Source: Bacilli bacterium
GTDB lineage: Bacteria > Bacillota_I > Bacilli_A > RFN20 > DUOF01
Length of the DNA: 64,000 nt
Assembly (NCBI GenBank): GCA_017517765.1
Contig: JAFWYE010000009.1
Span: forward strand, 124,001-188,000
Direction: 5' to 3'
Positions 8,438 to 17,339 of the stretch are shown piece by piece. The position numbers and the translations under genes are program-made. The notes under the pieces were generated by a model. It worked only from the letters and a program-made list of their open reading frames with translations, made no database searches and was not told the origin of the DNA. Numbering within the stretch: the first letter of the stretch is position 1; each line of letters starts with the position of its first letter.

Positions 8438-9944
8438 CTTGTTTCCCCCTTAATATTTTTTTTAATATTTTACATATTTCTATAAAATATTGCTTTTGAA
8501 AAATTAAACTAATTAAACCAACAATAACAATTGATACTGCTAACACTATTATAGCACAAACAAACCATTGTGAATAAGTTTGTGGGTCAATCGTAAATAA
8601 TTTATAGGATATAAAAATTATGATAACTGCTTCCGTAATTGCAATCATCATTTTTTTCGCGCTAGTAAAAATATTTCTTTTTAATATATTTTTATTAGCA
8701 TACCATATCATTTCTATCGTTCTAATAATCATAGCCAAAATTGTTCCAACAGCAACTCCTATTATTCCCCATTTAAAGACAAGTGCAATAGAAACAACAA
8801 TATTAACAATTGCCTCTATCCAAGCCCCAATACGAGTTTGCTTAAAATGGCCCGATGAATGAACTAATGTACTATATGGAATTCTTAAAATCCAAATAAA
8901 TTCTCCGATAACCAAAAGATATCCAAATAAATAATTCACATAATTTGCATCGATTATATCTGCTGTGTATACGCTTATAAAAGGAGCAATTAAAATAAAA
9001 GTACACGTATATATAATTATGGATATAATTAAAAATAATGTCTCATAGATGTCAAATTTTTTTCTCAAATTATCCTGTTCATTATTAGCAATCATATTAC
9101 CAAATAAGGCATCCATTCCATTTGTGAATGTTCTCATCAAAGACTTTATCCCCTTTATCACCAGATAATAAACAGAATATATAGATACATCTACAAGAGA
9201 GCAAAATATCGTGATTATCACTACATCTGTGTTCGAATGTATAACAGATGCGACGTGTTGAGCTAGACCGTCCCATTTTTGTTTTATTTCTGACTTTTCG
9301 GTAATTTTATTTAATTTTATGTTATATTTTTTTCTTACATAAATACTCTGCAATAGTGGTCTAGTGACAAAAATTAAGGAAGTTACAATCTTTATGGATT
9401 GTATAGACATGCCAAGCTTAACCATAAGTACTACTGCCACAATACTTATAATGTATGTTATAGACTGTATTATTGATATAACATATGATTTCTGTTCAGC
9501 TTGTAAATAGAGTGTATAAGTCATTCCAAAAAAATATTCTGCAAAAGTACTAATAGCAATAATGATAATAAGAGTCGCAGTAAATCCAAAACTAAAATCA
9601 TCGTTTATAAAAAGCGGAAAAACAATAACAAGTATTACTATATAAATAAAGAAAAATAAAGATATTTTTCTAAAAAATGATTCTGTGCTTTTTAGTATTT
9701 TTTGTATGGATTCTTTGTCCTGTTTAGCTATTGGCTTGTACAGTAAAGATTTTACTACCGGTCCAAAGCCTGACTCCAAAAGTACGATATATGCCAAAAA
9801 TTGTGTTATAGATTCCACCATTCCATTAACACTTGAGCCAAATGAAGAAATTATCATTTTTGGAACAACAAAACCATATATTATAACAATTATTTGCAAT
9901 ATCAATCCTGATATTATATTAGCAATTGCTCTTTTACTCCTCAT
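8412..9944 (-). CDS. wzx: Wzx-type oligosaccharide flippase (MATE/MOP superfamily)
   Basis: 510 residues with about 12-14 hydrophobic helices spread over the whole length. It fits the polysaccharide biosynthesis/PST branch of the MOP superfamily, which flips undecaprenyl-linked repeat units across the membrane. The N-terminus carries a basic start (MRSKRAI) and GFVVPKMIISSFGSSVNG, a pattern typical of Wzx proteins. Its place between ATP-grasp and UDP-uronate genes, and the presence of a Wzy and an initiating transferase upstream, support a Wzx/Wzy pathway. The ribosome binding site is AGGGAGGG. Confidence 0.9.
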   Translation of the reverse strand: MRSKRAIANIISGLILQIIVIIYGFVVPKMIISSFGSSVNGMVESITQFLAYIVLLESGFGPVVKSLLYKPIAKQDKESIQKILKSTESFFRKISLFFFIYIVILVIVFPLFINDDFSFGFTATLIIIIAISTFAEYFFGMTYTLYLQAEQKSYVISIIQSITYIISIVAVVLMVKLGMSIQSIKIVTSLIFVTRPLLQSIYVRKKYNIKLNKITEKSEIKQKWDGLAQHVASVIHSNTDVVIITIFCSLVDVSIYSVYYLVIKGIKSLMRTFTNGMDALFGNMIANNEQDNLRKKFDIYETLFLIISIIIYTCTFILIAPFISVYTADIIDANYVNYLFGYLLVIGEFIWILRIPYSTLVHSSGHFKQTRIGAWIEAIVNIVVSIALVFKWGIIGVAVGTILAMIIRTIEMIWYANKNILKRNIFTSAKKMMIAITEAVIIIFISYKLFTIDPQTYSQWFVCAIIVLAVSIVIVGLISLIFQKQYFIEICKILKKILRGKQDGNHIIRQ

Positions 9945-9983
9945 TTTATCCCTCCCTTCTCACAAAAATTAAAAGAATTGTTA

Positions 9984-11021
9984 TTAACTACTCTTTACTT
10001 TCATTATATTTTGCCATTTTTCTTTTATTGGGTTGTCTATTTGCATAAGAGATATCTCAAAGTTATCATTTCCTTCAATTAACATTGGACCATCCTCTGT
10101 AAAGGCTATATCCCACCCTATAAATTTTACTTTTTTAAATAATTTGTGTGCTTTGACAGCTAATTCAATTGCCTTATTATAATCTTCCAATTGATAGCCC
10201 TCAAACACAAATCCACTATCCTCATGAATAGTTGTTTTCTTTGCCCATTGTATTTTTTGAAACCCATATTTATGTAAAATTCCTTGATTTGAGACAGGAA
10301 CACAATATCCCCCTGCCGCCCAATTATCGACGTGCCCAGACGTTAAATTTCCAATCCTCATCACAGATAGCAACACACGTATTTCACCTTCATTATCACG
10401 ATATGTTACACTCCTCAAGGTGTTAATAGCATGTGAATTAATTCGAGATATTTCTTCAGATTGAGTAATTCTTTCTTGTAATATATATGTTCCATCCTTA
10501 ATTGTCTCTAAATATATATCATCAACGCGCTTTAGATGATGAACACCATCCGCACATTCCCCGTCTATGCATTTCAAAAAATAGTCTCCAGACTTATTTA
10601 AATCCCCATATAGTAGATTTACGCTTCCTTTAGTTTTTTCTATAAGAGCGTGAACTTTCGGAGTTTTTATATTAACGGTATTCAAAAGTGTATAAAAAAC
10701 AAATTTATCTCTAAGAGAGTTGCATTCTCTATAATCATTAACGGAATTTCTTTCATTCATAAATTTTCTATATGGCAAAAACTCTTTAGATTTATATTTA
10801 GAATCCGCAATATCTAATCCATATAGATTATAAAACTTGTTAATCTCATGATTCTTAAATAACCAAACAGCATTATCTACAAAACGATGAAAAAAATTTT
10901 TTCTTTTTCTTTCCGGATAATAACTAGGTTCCTTTAAAAATCTAAAAAGTTTAAAAAAATTGCAAATATCCTTAATCTCCGTTTTCACAGCCCTGTATAT
11001 TTTTAATATAATTGCTTTCAT
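9984..11021 (-). CDS. Sugar-transfer-associated ATP-grasp protein (PF14397-like)
   Basis: 345 residues. The family is predicted to ligate a carboxylate to an amine or similar group in surface polysaccharide synthesis. The N-terminal 100 residues are helical and basic. The ATP-grasp fold covers about 110-335: the nucleotide-binding strands hold DYFLKCIDGE and YILQERITQ, the middle holds INTLRSVTY and HVDNWAAGGYCV, and the metal-binding end holds KFIGWDIAFTEDGPMLIEGND. I start it at the ATG at 11021, which has a well-spaced AGGAG; an upstream ATG at 11045 overlaps the previous stop (ATGA) but has no ribosome binding site. It follows the carboxyethylornithine synthase gene, so an amino-acid derivative is a plausible substrate (inference). 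Confidence 0.82.
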   Translation of the reverse strand: MKAIILKIYRAVKTEIKDICNFFKLFRFLKEPSYYPERKRKNFFHRFVDNAVWLFKNHEINKFYNLYGLDIADSKYKSKEFLPYRKFMNERNSVNDYRECNSLRDKFVFYTLLNTVNIKTPKVHALIEKTKGSVNLLYGDLNKSGDYFLKCIDGECADGVHHLKRVDDIYLETIKDGTYILQERITQSEEISRINSHAINTLRSVTYRDNEGEIRVLLSVMRIGNLTSGHVDNWAAGGYCVPVSNQGILHKYGFQKIQWAKKTTIHEDSGFVFEGYQLEDYNKAIELAVKAHKLFKKVKFIGWDIAFTEDGPMLIEGNDNFEISLMQIDNPIKEKWQNIMKVKSS

Positions 11022-11041
11022 AATATCTCCTACACTTCGCA

Positions 11042-12001
11042 TCATCTATTTTGATACTCTATTATCTCCTTATCGATAATTTTCCCATTGTCAATTATTA
11101 GAGAATTTTGCAATACGTCATCTATGTTTTCCTCCATCAAATCTTTTATATATTTAGCGATTATTTTGGAATTTTCTTCTGTGAATGTTCTGTAGAAAAT
11201 TGATGGTGTATGATCAACCACATAATGCATTACATCATTAACAAAATATGTGGGTTGCTCAATGGTTGTTGGAATAGATGACTCTATCGCTCCACACTTA
11301 TCACAGCTAACATCTATAATCAAAGCATTTTTTTTCATTCTTTTTAATTCATTATATCCTATAATATGATCTTTTCTAAAAACATCCCATAAAACAGCAT
11401 TAACAACCACGTCATAATTTTCTATTTCTTTAGCAATTAGTTTTTCTGTCTTTCTAGTGTATTGAATTACATTGGCACCAAACATATTCAAAACTTTTAT
11501 AGCACCTCGTGCTGTATTTCCATTTCCAATAACTGCAACATTCATTCCATAAGGCATTTTCCCATAGCACTGAAAAGCATGTAAAACAGCTGCTTCCCCA
11601 GCCAATTCATTATTTCTCCAAAAAATATGTCTGCCATCTTCATACATTTTTTCCCATGCGAAAGCTTTAATTTTTTTATCAACAATAATATCTGCTATAT
11701 CTTTATTTTGAGTAGCATGAATCCAGCCGAATATTATTGTATTTTCTTTTAATTCATTTAAATACTTTGCATCACCTATTTTAGGGTCAACAATAATATC
11801 ACAATTTAAAACATCTTTCTTTTCACAAACTTTGCATCCTATTTTTTGAAATTCTTCATCTTTAACGCCTAGATGAACCCCATAATTTTTTTCAATATAT
11901 ATATTGTTGCACGCAATACCAAAGTGAACAAGATCACAAGGCAAAATAGCCCTTCTTTGCTCATTTTCTTTTTCACTAATTGGAAAACCTATTGTTTTCA
12001 T
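11042..12001 (-). CDS. ceo: N5-(carboxyethyl)ornithine synthase-like opine dehydrogenase
   Basis: 319 residues. The named family member, from Lactococcus lactis, joins pyruvate to the side-chain amine of ornithine (lysine less well) with NADPH. The N-terminus MKTIGFPISEKENEQRRAIL matches that enzyme and the alanine-dehydrogenase fold, including the RRA substrate-binding segment. The nucleotide-binding motif VIGNGNTARGA lies at about 157-167. Length agrees with about 313 residues in the lactococcal enzyme. The ATG at 12001 is chosen by homology although its AAGGG lies about 12 bases upstream; a TTG at 12013 is the alternative. It lies 4 bases after the TupA-like gene and before a second ATP-grasp gene, an unusual setting for an opine synthase. 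Confidence 0.85.
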   Translation of the reverse strand: MKTIGFPISEKENEQRRAILPCDLVHFGIACNNIYIEKNYGVHLGVKDEEFQKIGCKVCEKKDVLNCDIIVDPKIGDAKYLNELKENTIIFGWIHATQNKDIADIIVDKKIKAFAWEKMYEDGRHIFWRNNELAGEAAVLHAFQCYGKMPYGMNVAVIGNGNTARGAIKVLNMFGANVIQYTRKTEKLIAKEIENYDVVVNAVLWDVFRKDHIIGYNELKRMKKNALIIDVSCDKCGAIESSIPTTIEQPTYFVNDVMHYVVDHTPSIFYRTFTEENSKIIAKYIKDLMEENIDDVLQNSLIIDNGKIIDKEIIEYQNR

Positions 12002-12005
12002 TGTC

Positions 12006-12908
12006 TTAATCAATCCCTTCTATTTTTATCAAATTGCCAAAATATTCATCTGTTTCCGGCAATAAGTTCGGATCCCAACCGCTTTGTGGGAAAAATGTAT
12101 ATTCGCCGAAATATATTTGATTGTTACATAAATATAAATCTATCCTAACAAAAGGAAAATCTTCTGAAAGTTTTTTCGCAATTTTAAACATTTCTTCTAT
12201 TTTTAATGGCTTTTCCACATAAAAATCTGAAGTCGCTTTTTTTCCGCGCACATTATATTTTAAAAGATTCCACTTTTCATCAAAGAAATAAAACTTTGTA
12301 TCCCCGCTGTTTCTGTCGTAGCAAAGCATAACACAATCTACGGTTCCATTAAAGCAAAAAAACTTATAGTCTCTCAATTCATGTTGAATATCATCTTCAA
12401 TGTATTCTTCTACAATTATTCTAGGAGTAACATATTGATAAGGCTTTTCTTTTGTCCTCAAACTATAGTTTGTTTTCAATGCCTTTCTAAATGTTTTTTT
12501 TAGTTTTGAATATGGTATTTCATCTTTATTTTTACACACATAAACACTTCCACTATCATGAGTGCATTTCATAACAAACTTGTGAGGCAAAGAAGAAAAA
12601 TCTATTTCCTCAAATGAATCATAAACCCCAATTAATGGTATCAAATATTGTTCTCCTAAAACATCCTTGATGTGATTTCTCACTGAATATTTATCCACAT
12701 ATTCAGACCACTTTTTAGCATCACAATTCAATTTTAAATAATTTATTTTTTCATTAAAAGTTTTAGGCCTATTGAAATTTATTTCCTTATTCATTTCTTT
12801 TTTATACTTTATTGTTAAATATTTGTAATCATCCATTCTTATAATTCCATACTCCGCTAATTTTACAGTTATATAGCTTGGATGCAAAATATAATGTAAA
12901 AGTTTCAT
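12006..12908 (-). CDS. TupA-like ATP-grasp protein (PF14305)
   Basis: 300 residues. The family is named for TupA, needed for teichuronopeptide (a uronic acid and amino-acid polymer) in an alkaliphilic Bacillus. Family signatures are clear: PKTFNEKINYLKL near 47, VDKYSVRNHIK near 68, EQYLIPLIGVYDSF near 83, KFVMKCTHDSGS near 108, RIIVEEYIED near 162, DYKFFCFNG near 180, FVRIDLYL near 263 and IYFGEYTFFPQSGWDP near 273, the last forming the metal-binding end of the ATP-grasp site. The ATG at 12908 has AGGGGG six bases upstream and is preferred to the TTG at 12911. It is coupled to the downstream opine synthase. Confidence 0.9.
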   Translation of the reverse strand: MKLLHYILHPSYITVKLAEYGIIRMDDYKYLTIKYKKEMNKEINFNRPKTFNEKINYLKLNCDAKKWSEYVDKYSVRNHIKDVLGEQYLIPLIGVYDSFEEIDFSSLPHKFVMKCTHDSGSVYVCKNKDEIPYSKLKKTFRKALKTNYSLRTKEKPYQYVTPRIIVEEYIEDDIQHELRDYKFFCFNGTVDCVMLCYDRNSGDTKFYFFDEKWNLLKYNVRGKKATSDFYVEKPLKIEEMFKIAKKLSEDFPFVRIDLYLCNNQIYFGEYTFFPQSGWDPNLLPETDEYFGNLIKIEGID

Positions 12909-12939
12909 CAAAATCCCCCTCTCTAAAAATTAAGCATAG

Positions 12940-14013
12940 TTATAATAAAATTTTTTCAATATAGGAGCAATATTCTTTCATAATGTTCTCTATTTGATAT
13001 TTTTTTGATGTTTCATGCACCTTTCTATAATCCCATTTTTTTTCTATCAAACTTATGATTTTTTGCCTCAAATCACTCACATCTAAATATTGGGCAATAA
13101 ATCCATTAGCATTATTAATTATCTCGCATGGTCCTGAAGGACAATCATATGATACAACAGGTGTGCCACATGAAATTGCTTCAATCAAAGTATTAGGAAA
13201 ACCTTCATATAAAGAAGATAAAACAACACCACTTGCTTTTTCATAGAATTGTTGAATATCATTCGTAAAGTCAAAAAAGTTCACATTTAGATTGTTTTCT
13301 TTTACGTATTCCGCTAAATTGTGCTCTTCACTACCATTTCCAACTATGTATAGTTTACTATCTTTTAACTGAGGACAATTTATAGCCTTTAATATATCAA
13401 TAACATTTTTTTGCTTTTCCAACCTTCCAACAAATAATAAATATTTTTCTCTATCACCAGTAAAAAATTTGAATTTTGGAGAAACAGGATTATTTATGAC
13501 CGTAACATTATCCTCTCTTACCCCGAAATTTTTCACCAAATCATCTTTCATTCCTTCAGACTGAGCAATTATGTTTTCATTACTCCTATAAAAGAGTTTA
13601 AGAATAGGTAAAATTGTTAACTTCCTTTTCATAGACGTATTCTTGTATTCAATACTTAATGTATTTATGCACCTACTGATAGTTTTAAATTTCTTTTTGC
13701 TTTTACCTTTTACTCTATTTACAATTATAGATAATTCTGCGCCAAAACTAAAAACCAAATCAAACTCGTTTGCATTCAAAAAATTTTTCAATGGTTTAAA
13801 TGCTTGAACTTTTTTTTCAACATTCAAAGACTCTACTTTGATACCCATATCAAGTTTTGATAATTCTGTAAAAAATACTGATTTTTTTGTTATAGGATAT
13901 AAGGATAAAAGTGTAATATTATATTTCTGATGTAAATACTGAACCAGGTTTTGACACACTCTTTGAGCACCACCTGATCCTAAATCTTGTATGACAAAAC
14001 AAATTTTTTTCAT
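12940..14013 (-). CDS. GT4-family glycosyltransferase
   Basis: 357 residues with the two-domain GT-B layout of retaining GT4 enzymes, which add a sugar to the lipid-linked repeat unit on the cytoplasmic face. The N-terminal domain opens with ICFVIQDLGSGGAQRV, the usual glycine-rich acceptor-side loop. The nucleotide-sugar domain shows LLFVGRLEKQKN near residue 195 and the EX7E-type motif in LYEGFPNTLIEA near 275. Its start lies one base after the previous stop, with GAGGAG inside the preceding gene, so translation is coupled. The sugar added cannot be told from the sequence. Confidence 0.88.
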   Translation of the reverse strand: MKKICFVIQDLGSGGAQRVCQNLVQYLHQKYNITLLSLYPITKKSVFFTELSKLDMGIKVESLNVEKKVQAFKPLKNFLNANEFDLVFSFGAELSIIVNRVKGKSKKKFKTISRCINTLSIEYKNTSMKRKLTILPILKLFYRSNENIIAQSEGMKDDLVKNFGVREDNVTVINNPVSPKFKFFTGDREKYLLFVGRLEKQKNVIDILKAINCPQLKDSKLYIVGNGSEEHNLAEYVKENNLNVNFFDFTNDIQQFYEKASGVVLSSLYEGFPNTLIEAISCGTPVVSYDCPSGPCEIINNANGFIAQYLDVSDLRQKIISLIEKKWDYRKVHETSKKYQIENIMKEYCSYIEKILL

Positions 14014-14014
14014 A

Positions 14015-15109
14015 TTATTTCTCCTCTTTTATAAGCAGGGAAAACAGATGATTAATTGATTGAATAGAATCAAAATTCTTTTCTCTTAAAATTTGTGAAA
14101 AAGTTTCATCTCTTTGATATGCCTTTAGTTGAATAATTTCCTTAATGGCAGCACACCACTCATTTACTTCTAACGGCAAAAAAGTAATTGATGAACACAA
14201 ATCCACATCATTAGAAATTTTATCGCTACATAAAATCTTTAATCCGTTGGATAACCACTCTACGCAAACGATAGGAAGTCCTTCATGTAATGATGGCAGA
14301 ATTGCCATATCAAACGCATTTATCACATTATTGATGTCATTCCTAATTCCCAGCAATCTAACATTGTTTAAATTGTATTCTTTAATTTGACTTTCAATTA
14401 ACGGATAGTTAGGTCCTCCACCAATAAGAAGGAAATATATGTTTTCTTCGCTTTTTAATTTTTTTGCTATCTCTATTATAAATTTGTGATTTTTTTGTTC
14501 ATTAAAAGCTCCAACATGACCTATGACAACTGCGTCTTTGGGCAAGGAAAATTCATTCAGCATTTTATCTCTTAAAACTTCAGAATATTTAAACTTTTCA
14601 ACATCAACGCCATTATTAATTACCTCAAATTTTCTCTTGCCATACATCCACATACCCGCAGGACGAGAGCAAGCGAATTTTCTTTTTACAACAAGGTTGG
14701 TGAAAGGCCTAAAAATGTAATGCAAAAATCTATGATTACAAGTTGTGTTGTGCGAATGACAATAAATATTTTTAAATCCAATCAATCTTAAAAGAAAACA
14801 CTCATAAAACACCAATGAACTACTACCATGCAAATATACCGCATCATAGTGGTTAGATTTTATTACTTCTTTTAAGGCTTTCACATATTTAAATATGCTT
14901 TTTCTCCTAGAAAAATACATATTAGTTCCTTTGTTTCTGATTTCATCATATTTTAATTCTAAAACATTACGACTATCCCTTTCTCCATTGACAAATAAAT
15001 CGAAAGAAACATCCGAACCACTAGAACGCAAAATAAGACAATATATAAATTGTGAAATTCCATCTATTCCAAATCCATTAACAGGTAATAACAATATTTT
15101 TTTACTCAC
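14015..15109 (-). CDS. GT4-family glycosyltransferase (EpsF-like)
   Basis: 364 residues, GT-B fold. The N-terminus KILLLPVNGFGIDGISQFIYCL has the EpsF-type GGI/GI loop. A histidine-rich stretch, YCHSHNTTCNHRF, lies near 125 and is typical of this subgroup. The donor domain holds VIGHVGAFNEQKNHKF near 200 and the EX7E-type motif LHEGLPIVCVEWL near 290. It overlaps the end of wzy by eight bases and is followed one base later by the second GT4 gene. Donor and linkage cannot be inferred. Confidence 0.88.
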   Translation of the reverse strand: MSKKILLLPVNGFGIDGISQFIYCLILRSSGSDVSFDLFVNGERDSRNVLELKYDEIRNKGTNMYFSRRKSIFKYVKALKEVIKSNHYDAVYLHGSSSLVFYECFLLRLIGFKNIYCHSHNTTCNHRFLHYIFRPFTNLVVKRKFACSRPAGMWMYGKRKFEVINNGVDVEKFKYSEVLRDKMLNEFSLPKDAVVIGHVGAFNEQKNHKFIIEIAKKLKSEENIYFLLIGGGPNYPLIESQIKEYNLNNVRLLGIRNDINNVINAFDMAILPSLHEGLPIVCVEWLSNGLKILCSDKISNDVDLCSSITFLPLEVNEWCAAIKEIIQLKAYQRDETFSQILREKNFDSIQSINHLFSLLIKEEK

Positions 15110-16319
15110 AATAATCCCTTCTTTCTATTTTTTCATACTCAAGCAACCTCTTTTTGTTTTCCTCATTTTGTTGACCAGCAATTGCAACAAAGGCCGCTAT
15201 TACACAAAGAAGCCAGTTAGCGCCATCCATATCCTCTAAAGCAAAAAAAACAAATAAAACCGACAAAAAAACAACGCCAACATAATTCCTTTTAGACAAT
15301 ATATATTTCAAACATGATATAACAAGAAAAATTGCATTCACTATTCCCGTTATTCCCATTTTATAAAAGAACCCCAAATACGTAGAGTGAGAACCCATAG
15401 GATAATATGTATGATAAGCTTTGACACCTTTTCCCATAAACATATTGAATATATTCCCGTCGACAACACTCTTAATACTATAATAATATATATCAAATCT
15501 GTCCCTATTACTTCCCGGCCTATAATTAATTATTAAATTTATATCAATCATAGACATAGCTAAAACAATTATCATTGGTGCGCCTAGTAGTAAAAAATAA
15601 ATTCTTTCTCTCTTATACTCAATACCCAAAAAATAAAGCATAAATATTAATATTAAATAAGCCAATATTCCAAACCTTGACTTTTCTAAAAATATGGGCA
15701 AAAAGCCTAAAATTACCAAAGCTATTTTGTACGTGTTTTTTTTACAAGCAAAAAGTGCAAAATATGTGTTAATCATTGTAAATGTAACAATCAAATTTGA
15801 ATATTCCATAAATCCAATAAATCTATATTTCAAACCGCCATTAGCATATTCAATACCATAAAGAGGCCTATTGAAAAGATAAAATTCCGGCACATCAAAT
15901 AACGTTAAACAAAAAAACAATATTGCCAAAAGATATAAAACGACCAAATTAACAAGACATATCTTAGCAAGAAGCTTTTTATCTATATCCGCATGTTTAT
16001 AATTTTTGTAAAACAGAGCCGATATAATCCACATTGAAGAAACATTTATTGCCGCAAGAATTCGTTCAAAAGTAAAGTTTTCAATTAAAACATTTATTAT
16101 TATTGACACAAAATGAACAACCCCTATGGTTATAAACGCAGCAAAGACAAAGTCCTTTTCAAAAAGAATTGTAACCCTTGATTTCTTCAAACTTAAAAAT
16201 TGCCACACAGAAATAAATATAAGTATAAAGAATTGAACTGGCTTGGGTAATAACAAAATAGGCCACAAAAAGATAAACAAAAAATATATTGGTTTAGAAA
16301 ACAAAACTCTAAAATTCAC
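15102..16319 (-). CDS. wzy: Wzy-type O-antigen/capsule polymerase
   Basis: 405 residues with about 10-12 membrane helices. Wzy proteins share topology more than sequence. Supporting features are the charged loop EKSRFGILAYLIL near residue 210 (an SR-G motif like that of the O-antigen ligase/polymerase family) and the outer loop with GSHSTYLGFFYKMGITG near 315 (the SHS-Y-L motif, usually catalytic). It starts with GTG at 16319, seven bases after AAGGGGG; an upstream ATG at 16326 is out of frame. It sits between pssE and the GT4 genes in one transcript. Confidence 0.88.
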   Translation of the reverse strand: MNFRVLFSKPIYFLFIFLWPILLLPKPVQFFILIFISVWQFLSLKKSRVTILFEKDFVFAAFITIGVVHFVSIIINVLIENFTFERILAAINVSSMWIISALFYKNYKHADIDKKLLAKICLVNLVVLYLLAILFFCLTLFDVPEFYLFNRPLYGIEYANGGLKYRFIGFMEYSNLIVTFTMINTYFALFACKKNTYKIALVILGFLPIFLEKSRFGILAYLILIFMLYFLGIEYKRERIYFLLLGAPMIIVLAMSMIDINLIINYRPGSNRDRFDIYYYSIKSVVDGNIFNMFMGKGVKAYHTYYPMGSHSTYLGFFYKMGITGIVNAIFLVISCLKYILSKRNYVGVVFLSVLFVFFALEDMDGANWLLCVIAAFVAIAGQQNEENKKRLLEYEKIERRDYCE

Positions 16320-16350
16320 TTTTCATCCCCCTTTTTATAGCCTTTTTTGA

Positions 16351-16845
16351 TTAAGAAAATAATTTTTTTATTTCTTCAGTTAACTTACTAACAAATTCTT
16401 TATTATGTGATACATAACTAGATCCAGTATCTTTTGCATAACTCTCTATTGTTTCTTTTAAATCTTTTATGTCTTCTAAAACAAACATATCAAACCCTCT
16501 ATTTAATAGTTCTTTTGAAAACTCTAATTGATGGTTATTAACATGCTCATTAAAATCAAATTGTCTTGGAACCACTATGGGTTTCTTTCCTATTGATATA
16601 GGATAAACAAAACTTGCTGGTCCTCCATGAGTTATTATAACTCTTGCTTCTTTTTGATATCTTTCCATCTCTTCATATGGAAGCATATCAAAGCATTTGC
16701 AATGCTTAGGTTCATATGTAGAGAATCCTTTTTGAATTATAACTTCATCTTCAAAAGCTCCCTCTCCTTTTAATCTATCTATTTCTTCAATTAATCTATT
16801 AAAAGGTTGTTCATGAGTTCCTACTGTAACAAATATCATTTTCAC
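16351..16845 (-). CDS. PssE/Cps14G/Alg13-like glycosyltransferase subunit
   Basis: 164 residues, the size of the catalytic C-terminal half of GT28 enzymes. It starts MIFVTVGTHEQPFNRLIEEID, the hallmark of the family. The nucleotide-sugar site shows VIITHGGPASFVYPISIGK near 90-108 and VPRQFDFNEHVNNHQ near 112-127. In streptococcal and rhizobial capsule loci this protein pairs with the Alg14-like protein encoded immediately upstream (16852-17337), the two making one split glycosyltransferase that adds the second sugar to the lipid-linked primer. Codon use looks like that of the core genome, unlike the next gene, wzy. Confidence 0.9.
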   Translation of the reverse strand: MKMIFVTVGTHEQPFNRLIEEIDRLKGEGAFEDEVIIQKGFSTYEPKHCKCFDMLPYEEMERYQKEARVIITHGGPASFVYPISIGKKPIVVPRQFDFNEHVNNHQLEFSKELLNRGFDMFVLEDIKDLKETIESYAKDTGSSYVSHNKEFVSKLTEEIKKLFS

Positions 16846-16851
16846 GCCCTC

Positions 16852-17337
16852 CTAAAATATACTACCTAGATAGATAGCTTTTTTGTAAACTTTAAGTTGT
16901 TCTTCCCATTGTACAAAGAACTTATCTGAGAAGTAATAACAGAACTTGCCTGATAAAGTTGATTTATCAATTCTATCAAATACTTCTACATATACACATT
17001 TCTTTCTAAAGAATAACTTTCCAAGTAAAAAGAAAGGCATAGCAACTGCAGCTCCAGAAGATATAATCATATCTGGCTTTTCCTTTCTTAATATTTTCCA
17101 AGCAAGAAATGTATTCTTTATCAAATTTTTAAAATTTCTATTTGTAGGATAATGGCAATGATATACTTTCTCATCTTTAAGTTGACTATTAGCATCAGGT
17201 TTATCAAATGTCACAAAGAACCTTTCATGATCTTTCCACATATCCTTAAGTAGCATCATATGAGTTAAATGTCCCCCAGATGATCCTACGATTGCTATTT
17301 TAGCTTCTTCAAATTTCTTTTTACTTTTCTTAGCCAC
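16852..17337 (-). CDS. PssD/Cps14F/Alg14-like membrane-recruiting glycosyltransferase subunit
   Basis: 161 residues. The Alg14-type N-terminus is seen in KIAIVGSSGGHLTHMMLLK. The rest follows the family: DMIISSGAAVAMPFFLL near 95, which gives a hydrophobic segment for membrane recruitment, and KCVYVEVFDRIDKSTLSGK near 117. It partners with the PssE-like protein encoded six bases downstream. I start it at the GTG at 17337, preceded by GGGAG and two bases after the stop of the phosphoglycosyltransferase; a longer frame to 17373 overlaps that gene and lacks support. Confidence 0.88.
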   Translation of the reverse strand: MAKKSKKKFEEAKIAIVGSSGGHLTHMMLLKDMWKDHERFFVTFDKPDANSQLKDEKVYHCHYPTNRNFKNLIKNTFLAWKILRKEKPDMIISSGAAVAMPFFLLGKLFFRKKCVYVEVFDRIDKSTLSGKFCYYFSDKFFVQWEEQLKVYKKAIYLGSIF

Positions 17338-17339
17338 AA

